DNA of 64,000 nucleotides from Misgurnus anguillicaudatus (taxonomy: Eukaryota > Chordata > Actinopteri > Cypriniformes > Cobitidae). This document shows, piece after piece, positions 56,005 to 64,000 of this stretch. A program made the position numbers and the translations under genes. Under the pieces are notes generated by a model. The model was not told where the DNA came from, made no database searches, and saw nothing but the letters and a program-made list of their open reading frames with translations. The stretch covers positions 29,816,001 to 29,880,000 of the forward strand of contig NC_073352.2 in NCBI RefSeq assembly GCF_027580225.2. Reading direction: 5' to 3'. Each line of letters opens with the position of its first letter. Within the stretch, counting starts at the first letter, position 1.

Positions 56005-57351
56005 TGACTTCCGGAGGTCGTTTGTCGTGTACATTTTAAAGGCAGTTTTGGACTATGCTAAGATATCTGACGCTAATCTCTTGTGCGCTTTTTCAAGGGA
56101 ATCCCCATAACATTCAGCAACTCAACCAAAGCCCGACAGCCACATAACAATCACAAATGAATTACGGCTAGAATCTGATACGAGTGTTTAGATGTGGATC
56201 AGATCACCAGATTTAAAAGTGACCCAAATCCGATGCCAAATAAATCTGATCTCCTCTGTGATTAGGCTGTTTACACAGATGAGGTGAGATCTTTGCCAGA
56301 TATGACTGAATAAATCTGTAGTCAAGAGTTTGTGATTCATCTGAGGTTTTTGCTTTGGCTCTCCTGCATCTCTCTTTGCTGGCGATGGATGTGAAGCATG
56401 CTGGTCTACATTAGCTTCTTGTGACCGTCTGGCAGCCGTTTGTGGGGTCTGAATGACTAATTTAGATTCTAACCCCTGAGTGCTCAGAGCAGACGTCACG
56501 CGTGACTGTGTCCTGTCAACACAATCCCATTTGTCATGTCTCGTGTGTTCAGGGTCATGATAACAGATCTGTGTTTTGAATCCAGACTGCCTGTGTTTGA
56601 CACACTGCACTTTACTCAGAGACACTTCATCATTGTGGCTTAAAAGAAATTCTGATCGAGTCCATAATCTTATTGACAGATATGCATTTGTTTTATAACC
56701 ATTTGCATAAGTAACGTATATTTATCAGTATGTGCATGTCCCAATAACCACACCCGTGACCTTAGGGTTGCAGGAGAACCATCTTTTAAAACTTTAAAAT
56801 GTCAACAGACATTAATTATTTTAGGCATCCTTCATCGCCTCCATATGTCTCCTAGATGGTATAATTCATCATTATAACGTAAGACCTATATAAGACCAGA
56901 CAAAATTGAAAAAACTGGTTATCCTACAATCTATTGTTCTGTATCAAGACTACTACATGTACACCAAAAATGTGATTTATTATTGGAAAACATTTGTGGT
57001 TAATATACACAAAGCCCAATGCACAGATCACTCACATAAAGTAAAGGTGTGTTACTGTGCACTGTTTTAATTTAATTACGTTAAATGACAAACACGTTAT
57101 TTTGTTATTCAGTGTCGTGATGAAGACTAAAATATTGCGACAATGCCTATAACGTTTTATATGCTGCTGTTGCGTTCTTTGCAAATTCTGGATGAAGGCA
57201 AGAGTGCTGACAGCGAGTCGGGTAGACAGAGTTCAGAGAAAACTTCATAATGTCAAGTATGCTACAAATTCATGTTTAAGGTGCTTGACAAAACAACATC
57301 CGCACTTCAGTTAGTGTGGTATAGATGCGTTTAAAGTGTTTACATGGCTGA
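56005..57351. other. Intergenic, no recognised content
   Basis: The 145-codon minus frame at 56188-56625 shows no domain. No element ends, RNA or promoter were recognised. Confidence 0.45.
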
Positions 57352-57765
57352 TTAATTCTTTCCCCGCCATTGATGAATTATCTCGTCAATTAAGAGAAAA
57401 CATTTGCATTAAAAAAACGTGTTCCTGATGAGGTTTTATGGTAATCTGTAATACCGCAACTATCCACTAGATAGCACACTTATCCAATTTATAAAAATTT
57501 TTTTTTGTATGTTTTGATAATCGATCTGAATCTGATCTCTAGCAAAATTCCTTCACAAAAATGCAACTATTTTAGCTTTTGCTAAAAATTTTGTTTTTGA
57601 AGAAAAATACCCATATTTAAGACAGAGAAAATAAAGATAGGATTAAATATTTTTTATATTTGTATGTTTATATTTTTGTAGAATTTTCTTTTTTTGGAAT
57701 GCATTTTGTGAAACTTTTGTGAAAATTTTTAAAAATGCTGGTGGGCAACTTCAAAATCATAATTT
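57352..57765 (-). mobile_element. TTAACTCTTTCC family MITE, minus orientation, 3' end frayed
   Basis: It begins TTAATTCTTTCCCCGCCATT and GAATTATCTCGTCAATTAAG, carries AATACCGCAACTATCCACTA and TGAATCTGATCTCTAGCAAA, and fades after GCTGGTGGGCAACTTC. Confidence 0.7.
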
Positions 57766-58566
57766 TTTTTGATTAAGTCAAAATCATTATATGCACGTTT
57801 TAATATGATTATACTTTCTGCGATTGTGAGCATAATCGCATTCTTTTTATCGTAGTATTGTGTTTACATGAGATACAGTGTAATTGCAATATTTCAAAAT
57901 CTCATTATAATCGCATTATGAGGGTGCATAGTAAACATAGTTGTCTAAAAAATTAGGAATTACATTTGATCTGATTTTAAAATGCATATTATAAACATAC
58001 TGCTGTCAGCAAATATCAGATATTATTTAATAGTACATCATACATTAATCTATGATTCATTATTACCAGTTGGTCATACGGTGTTTGCAATGCCAGTCAC
58101 TCATTACAACTTAGCCTACTCTAAAAAAAGCTTTTTTATTGGGTCAATCAAAAAAAGCTGTTGATTTAAAATAACCCAAAAAATGTTTAGATTTGACCCA
58201 ATAATGCACTGTACAAAAAATGACAGAAAATCAACATATATTTTTATTTTACTTTAACTTAACAAATTAAGTTAAACAATTGTTGTTTTTATAAATTATG
58301 TCAATTTATCACTTAATTTAGCCAAATCTTAAATAGTAGATTAAATTGACTTGCAAAAACAAGTTGTTTTAACTTCATGCTGCATTTTTTTTTAGAGAAA
58401 CAATCCAGCATAAATTACAACCCCCTTTTTGACTGAAAATAAACCAGCAATTTTAGAGTGTAGTTTAAAAACAAGTAAATTAATCATAATCGGTTCGGAC
58501 AGAAACACTTCCCAGCATCCTTAGCTACTTCCAGAATGCCTATGTGGATTTGTATGTCTCAGATGT
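57766..58566. other. Intergenic, weak palindromic fragments
   Basis: 58120-58460 contains inverted words (TTATTGGGTCAATC, TTTGACCCAATAATGCACTG and AACAATCCAGCATAAATTAC) suggesting a TTGGGT-type MITE split by another small element (58205-58395). The boundaries are not secure. Confidence 0.4.
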
Positions 58567-58620
58567 GTACTGTGTGTGTGCGTGTGTGTGTGTGCATGTG
58601 CGTGTGTGTGTGTGTGTGCA

Positions 58621-58673
<53 letters not shown>

Positions 58674-58680
58674 ATGTGTG
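58567..58680. repeat. (GT)n microsatellite with GCATGTGCG interruptions
   Basis: About 110 bp of GT units broken by GCATGTGCGTGTG motifs. The histidine/threonine minus-strand frame is an artefact. Confidence 0.95.
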
Positions 58681-58978
58681 TGGATGTGTATTAATGGCTC
58701 GTTCTGGATGAAGTCAGAAAGAAAAATGTTATTCTGGCAGGAGTGAGAATGTTGAATCTGCCCTTGCACAGCAGAAAGAATAAAACAGCTTTAACCTGAT
58801 TCAAGCTACTGATTCTTGTGGCTGGAAACACATTTGCTGTATTTGGTGCTCTGACTGAACTTTAAACCAAAACAAAGTACAAAAGAGACTGACATCACAA
58901 GAAAGACCTCCAGGCTAAACGATGAACCAGTCCAATGCTTAAACCATGATGTTGCCACAACACTTAATGCAGTGCAGC

Positions 58979-59020
58979 ACACACACACACACACACGCGC
59001 GCGCGTGCGCGAGCACACAC
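58979..59020. repeat. (CA)n(CG)n compound microsatellite
   Basis: CA units followed by CGCGCGCGTGCGCG and further CA. Confidence 0.85.
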
Positions 59021-60345
59021 AATCACACTCACTCAGTGTTACCCTGTGTATGTCTTTAATTTACTTTTAAACTTTGAATGTAGAAGAATGAGATGTTCAT
59101 ACAAAAAGTGTCTGTGAGTCTTGTGTAAAAGATCAGGAGACAGCTTAGACATTAATTGTTGAGCGCTCTTGCTCACGTTATTTATGTGCATTATTTTCAT
59201 GCTAGTTACACTCCTTGAAGATAATATAATTAATATCGGGAAATAATCCGTTTTTACAATCTTCGCGCTATCTATGATCGTTCACCAGACGTTGTACAAA
59301 TCTGCTTCAGTTTGTGTTTATTAACCCTTTAGTTTCACTTCATCATGCAGCTATTCCCGTTACAGGGTATCTGTTAAAAACATTTAATTAATTAATTAAA
59401 TCATTCATTAATTAAAAACATTCCTCAAAATATCTTCAAAATAAAATATACAGGTTTGTAACAACATGAGGGTGAGTAAAAATAATTTTTGGGTGAACTA
59501 TCCCTTTAATGCTAATGGGCAAGTTAGATTATACATTTAAAATGTAAGCATTTTACTAGTAACCGTCCGGAACCATGTCTAATTAAGTGTGTTGATAAAT
59601 GTCCAAAGCTGTAACAAGTGGCATTCCCTTACTATTTTACATCTGCATTCATTTCATTTTGTAGTAATCTATTCATCAGTGGCAAGGCCAGATTGGACCT
59701 TGGAAGCGGTTGGACATCAATGTCTACATGTACTCTCAAATTACATAATTTTACAATATAGTACTGGTTAAATTAATTACATTATGGTTTTTAAAGACAT
59801 GGGTTAAATTATTTTCGGATCAGCCAAAAAAGTGATGGGGGAAAATAAAATAAAAACAAATCAAGAAATTACAAGCATATCAAAAAGAAAAGCTATAAAG
59901 TAAGATGTAACAGTAGTTATAGGTACAGAAATAGAATCAAATGATTAATAACAGTGTTTTGATAAATATAATTAATCTTTCTAAAGCTATAAAAGTGATT
60001 TTACTTTTGTCTTGTGTAGCTTGATTAACCTAATGACACATTCATAAACATTTATTATAAGGGGAACTGTCCCTTTAATAACAGATAAGCGCAGATTCAT
60101 ACATTGACACATCTAAATTTTTTCTGAACTGTTAACTTATTATAAACTTTTTCACTTTTTATGAGAATACTTGCCAAGACTGTGGTATTACAAGATAATG
60201 TGTGTGTATATCTCCTGTCAATGCAAAGAAATTATGTGTTTGCTGGCTTTTTGAAATGCGTCTCTGTACGTGGGCTTTTGAGTTTGTGTTCATGAGTGTG
60301 TGTGTCTACTGTATGCGTACAGAAAACAGCTCACATGCATCAAAT
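59021..60345. other. Intergenic, one element fragment
   Basis: 59451-59511 carries one end of the AGGGATAGTTCAC family (CAACATGAGGGTGAGTAAAA, GGGTGAACTATCCCTTTAA). Nothing else was recognised. Confidence 0.45.
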
Positions 60346-61122
60346 AGTCTAAAATCGTGTAATTGTTGCAGGATTTTTCTCATTTTAATGGACACCAACA
60401 CTTGGCACTTGACTCAGCGCGTAGCGGTTTTTTTCAATGGAGTTTCAACGGACTATAAACGATCCCAAACGAGGCATAAGGGTCTTATCTAGCGAAACGA
60501 TTGTCATTTTTGAAAATAAAAATAAAAAATATACACTTTAAAAGCACAACTTTTCGTCTAGGTCCGGTCCAGCGCGACCTAACGCAGATGCGTAGTGATG
60601 TAGGGAGGTCACGTGTTACATATATAAAACGCACATTTGCGGACCATTGTAAACAATAAACTGACACAAAGACATTAATTAGTATCATTCCACATACAAC
60701 AACGTCGGAACGGTCCTCTTTCAACACACTTGTAAACACTGGGGCGGAGTTTTGCGTTCGTCCTCTGTGACCTCTTGACGTCATGACGTATTGCGTGAGG
60801 TCACGCTGACGCTTTCAGAACCGGAAGAATATGAGAAGTTGTAGTTTAAAAGTGCATATTTTTTATTTTTCTTGTCAAAAATGACAATCGTTTTGCTAGA
60901 TAAGACCCTTATGCCTCGTTTGGGATCGTTTAGAGTCCTTTGATACTCCGTTGAAAAAAAACTGTTACGTGTTGAGTCCATTAAAATGAGAAAAATCCTG
61001 CAATGTTTTCCTCAAAAAACATAATTTCTTCTGGACTGAACAAAGAAAGACATCAACATTTTGGATGACATGGTGGTGAGTAAATTATCTGGATTTTTCT
61101 TTTAAGAAACTGGACTATTCCT
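60346..61122. mobile_element. Large foldback element ending in CTATTCCT-TTAA
   Basis: Arms of about 200 bp (60358-60560 and 60812-61015) are inverted: GCAGGATTTTTCTCATTTTA, CGATCCCAAACGAGGCATAA, GGGTCTTATCTAGCGAAACG and their complements. The centre is GC-richer (GTCACGTGTTACATATATAA). The right end CTGGACTATTCCT is followed by TTAA (61123-61126); the left terminus is not visible. It is non-coding. Confidence 0.65.
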
Positions 61123-61546
61123 TTAACATTTGCAAGGCTTATAAACACATGCAAATGATACACTTTCTACATAAATGTTTATTTCTGATTTATGCGTATT
61201 TGAGCGATTATTATTTATGCGATTAGTATCATGTGTGCGTGATTTTTCTGCTTTCTCACAAAATAAATGTTGTCTCTTATGACTGGGTGGACCAGCCATC
61301 AATTTATCAGCATTAATCAATTTTTATTAACAATATATGATGCAAAATTTTCAGGTCACTTTTCAGGTCACTTTGCAATGTCAGTCAATGTATAGGCCTA
61401 TATATTGTTTTAATAGATATCATTGACGCCTCAGAATTCTACAGTGATAATGTTTTACAGCGTTTTGTGTCTTATACTCAAATGATGACTTCATGTCACA
61501 AATGTAGTCGTTATACCCATCCTCAACAAGCATGTGTATGATGAAG

Positions 61547-61661
61547 AACGCAGAAAAGGCGGATGACATCAAAGTACCGCAAGAGCGAATCGAAATCAGA
61601 CTCGTTATGATTTCTCGAATCACTCTCGTGGTATTTTGATGTCATCTGCCTTTTCTGCGTT
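61547..61661. mobile_element. Hairpin element related to 31621-31785
   Basis: AACGCAGAAAAGGCGGATGA pairs with TCATCTGCCTTTTCTGCGTT; inner GACATCAAAGTACCGCAAGA pairs with TCTCGTGGTATTTTGATGTC. It shares the inner arms but not the AGGTGTGTTTGACT ends with the other copy. Confidence 0.65.
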
Positions 61662-62143
61662 ATTGACACTGCAGTCTGCAGTAGACTCGATGTGTGTTTT
61701 ATAGCACTGCTCCATTAACACAACATGCCGAGTAGAAACCATACCGTAGTTTCCCACATTCTGTTCAGACGGGCCATATAACTGTCCTGAAATGATTTGC
61801 TGAACCTACAGTAAATAACACACAGTGAAATACAGTGAATAAATACAAGGTTTGGAACAGATTGTTGGATCAGGACTGATGAATGTCTTGTTTAAAAGAG
61901 AATTAATCTGTCCAATTTAAACGTCACTTACTATGGGAAACCCGAACCTTAAATATTCTGAATTTTTATTCTGAATTGCAATCTTCTCTGTGCTGAACGA
62001 TTAATGTGTGTGAGCGTCTCTCTGAGGTCTCATTCAGAAACTTCATATGATGGCAACACTTAAATATCTAAGGAAAAATGTCTTGTGTGACTTCTGAAAC
62101 ATATAGGGCCTGTTTCTCTGACTATAGGTTTATAAATCCCAGA
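61662..62143. other. Intergenic, no recognised content
   Basis: No gene, RNA or element ends were recognised. Confidence 0.45.
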
Positions 62144-62384
62144 TTAACTCATTCCCCGCTAGCAATTTTTTGAAAAGTTGCCCACAAGCATTTTTTGTGA
62201 TATTCACAAAAGTTTCACAAAATGCCTTCCAGGAAAGTTTTCTTCTAAAAATATATAAACATACAAATATATCAAATGAAAGACCCTTTGCTTTCAAACA
62301 AACAATAAGCAAACAAAACGGGGAAAAAACTGTGGGAAACAAAACGGGTTTCATTCTATCTATATTTTTTTCTCTGCTTATAAA

Positions 62385-63205
62385 TAGAGATAGACCGATA
62401 TATCGGGCCGATATTTGCGAGTTTTTATGTATCGGCATCGGCCGATACGTGGTTGCCGTGTTCGCCGATTTTTTCCACCATTATTTACAGACAGAGTGCT
62501 GGAAGCCGCAAGCGATTGCAGGTCATGTGACTAAAAACAACCAACCTTTCCATAACAACATCGAAAGCACTGCATAACAGCTGATCATAGCTGTACAAAG
62601 CGGGTTTTTATTTCTTATCTCTATGGTGCAGTTTCCCGGACAGGGATTAGACTAGTCCTAGACTAAAATAAATGTAAGAAAAGTCCAAACTAATAACATC
62701 TCTATTTAACATATCTTAAAATACATCAGTGCCCTGTGTTTTGCCTCAAAATGGACACAAGTAATGTTTTTAGTAAGGCATGTTTGTTAAAACTAGTTAT
62801 ATTTCCTCATTAAACTAAGCTCTAGTCCTAGTTTAAGATAATTCCTGTCCGGGAAACCACCCCTATATATATTTGTAGTAATAAAGTGCTAGAAATCAAT
62901 ATCCTTTGCTGATAGTTCCTCGTCATTGTGGAAAGTGCAGTTCATGGTTCCATAGCACCCTCACCTGTTTTTACTATTTGTTAAATATAGTTTAAGTTCA
63001 ATAAATGAACTTTTTTAAATCGAGACTTGTAACACTTGGCATCATCGTGTCATTTTTATGATGTAAATTGAGTGAGCAAAATCAGTATCGGCTCCAAATA
63101 TCGGCTCAAGAAAATCGTCAGCCTGTATTGGTCATCGGCTAAGGCTGAAGAAACTAAAATTGGTATCGGCATCGGCACTGAAAAATCCATATCGGTTGAT
63201 CCCTA
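62385..63205. mobile_element. TAGA..CTA hAT-like MITE, copy 2 (nested)
   Basis: The ends TAGAGATAGACCGATATATC and ATATCGGTTGATCCCTA are flanked by a perfect 8-bp duplication, CTTATAAA (62377-62384 and 63206-63213). Host copies elsewhere have a single CTTATAAA. Interior words ATCGGCATCGGCCGATAC and ATCGGCATCGGCACTG occur near each end. Confidence 0.88.
62624..62864. mobile_element. GGTTTCCCGGACAGG foldback element, copy 4 (innermost)
   Basis: The left end GCAGTTTCCCGGACAGGGAT and the right end CTGTCCGGGAAACCACCCCT, with internal AGTCCTAGACTAAAATAAAT and AGTAAGGCATGTTTGTTAAA, are as in the other copies. It lies within the TAGA..CTA element. Confidence 0.8.
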
Positions 63206-63601
63206 CTTATAAACTCTTAAATAAGGTTTTTTTTTCTTTACAAATAATTTTTTTTTGCAAAAAGCTGAAACAATTGCATATTTGTGAAGTAATTTTGTTA
63301 GATATCACATTCAGAATGATTATCAAAACATACACAGAGTTTAAAATTAGTAAATAACACTTTGGCTTCAGTTTTTCATAAATTGGGTTAGTGCCATCTA
63401 GTGGAAAATCACAGTATTTTATTATGCAAATTTTTATGCACATTTTCTTCTCTTAATTGACGAGATAACTTGTGAATGGCAGGTAAAGAGTTAAAAATGT
63501 TTGAGCTGTCATTTCTTAATATATATCAGTGACATTTTTTAGTTTCAAGATGTTCACAAGTATGTTTATGTTTAGGTATCTTTCTAAAAAAATTTACTTA
63601 A

Positions 63602-63823
63602 CCTCCTAAGACCCAAGCTTTGGTTTGTCTTTTTTCTGATTTCTTCAAGCTGTTTTGGGGTGAGGAAGAACCAATAAATATAATAACCAAATATTTTTCT
63701 TTGAAGCAGTGTAACTGCCGACGTTTGTGTACAACAGGTTCCAGTTACACAGAATTAAGTATTATGGTGCCAACAACAAAAAAGTGTGAGGTCCACATAT
63801 GTAGACATCCAGGTCTTAGGAGG
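63602..63823. mobile_element. TTAA-CCTCCTAAGACC element
   Basis: Inverted termini CCTCCTAAGACC and GGTCTTAGGAGG (12 bp, perfect) are flanked by TTAA at 63598-63601 and 63824-63827. CC-starting ends at TTAA are typical of piggyBac-like MITEs; the length is 222 bp. Confidence 0.82.
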
Positions 63824-63826
63824 TTA

Positions 63827-64000
63827 AGGGGTGGTTTCCCGAACAGGGATTAGACAAATCTTAGACTAAAATAAATGTAAGAGCTGTCCAAACTGAAAAC
63901 AACTTACAATGACATATCTCAAAATACATCAGTGCCCTTTGTTTTGCCTCAGAAAATGCAGGCCAGTAATGTTTTAGTAAGGTATGTTTCTTAAAACTCA
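63827..64000. mobile_element. GGGGTGGTTTCCCG foldback element, copy 5 (cut by window end)
   Basis: It starts AGGGGTGGTTTCCCGAACAG and includes ACATCAGTGCCCTTTGTTTT and TAGTAAGGTATGTTTCTTAA. The right end lies beyond the window. Confidence 0.7.

Larger units (their letters stand above)
62144..63494 (+). mobile_element. TTAACTCTTTCC family MITE carrying a two-layer nested insertion
   Basis: The left end TTAACTCATTCCCCGCTAGC is at 62144; the right end GGCAGGTAAAGAGTTAA ends at 63494. The host body is split at CTGCTTATAAA by the hAT-like element 62385-63205, which itself is split by 62624-62864. Outside the insertion the body matches the 6194-6706 copy word for word at the family landmarks. Confidence 0.85.

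Noticed and set aside
56188..56625. 145-codon minus-strand frame
   Set aside because: No domain recognised; cannot be supported as a gene from sequence alone.

Overview
The window is eukaryotic, from a teleost fish and most likely a cypriniform (carp/zebrafish group). The evidence is a vertebrate gene with GT-AG introns, long dinucleotide microsatellites, and dense short DNA transposons and CR1/L2-type LINE tails of kinds typical of cyprinid genomes. The species call is inference from repeat style and a fish-like fat4; no diagnostic marker is present.

Gene part (1 to about 14.6 kb, + strand): the window opens inside an intron of fat4 (giant protocadherin Fat 4, a planar-polarity/Hippo-linked cell-surface receptor). 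It contains the last six coding exons: 4492-4577, 4867-5046, 5306-5430, 7677-7894, 8559-8820 and 11276-13164. Spliced, they give 919 codons plus stop with every junction in phase. The product runs from the end of one laminin-G domain through an EGF module, a second laminin-G domain, two more EGF modules, one transmembrane helix and an intact cytoplasmic tail of about 460 residues. The 3' UTR follows, with its likeliest poly(A) signal at 14193. The start of this very large gene lies upstream of the window.

Intergenic part (about 14.6 to 64 kb): I found no intact gene, rRNA, tRNA or CRISPR array. The region is built of mobile-element debris. (a) hAT-like non-autonomous elements with 8-bp target duplications: CAGTGGTTC, CAGTGGCGG, GGTAACACT, CATAGGTGTCA and TAGAGAT..CTA families. 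(b) Several families inserted at TTAA, most starting TTAA-AGG. (c) A larger TTAA family of about 510 bp (TTAACTCTTTCCCCGCCA ends) that is a frequent host for other insertions. (d) A CR1/L2 LINE remnant on the minus strand, split in its catalytic motif by a foldback element, plus further LINE 3' tails. (e) A tRNA-derived SINE, inside fat4. (f) An inverted-repeat element carrying N-terminal THAP-domain reading frames. (g) Satellite-like arrays: a 36-38 bp minisatellite with a 242-bp higher-order period at 44.1-45.8 kb, and a roughly 135-bp array at 41.9-42.8 kb. Microsatellites (CA, GA, AT, TAA) are scattered throughout. One short, very CpG-dense segment near 25.1 kb is the only promoter-like patch seen downstream of fat4.

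Nothing here looks like a multi-gene system. The most informative structures are nested insertions, because the interrupted copies reveal exact target sites and relative ages, and the inverted-repeat and satellite structures. All family names are assigned by eye from termini, target duplications and motifs.
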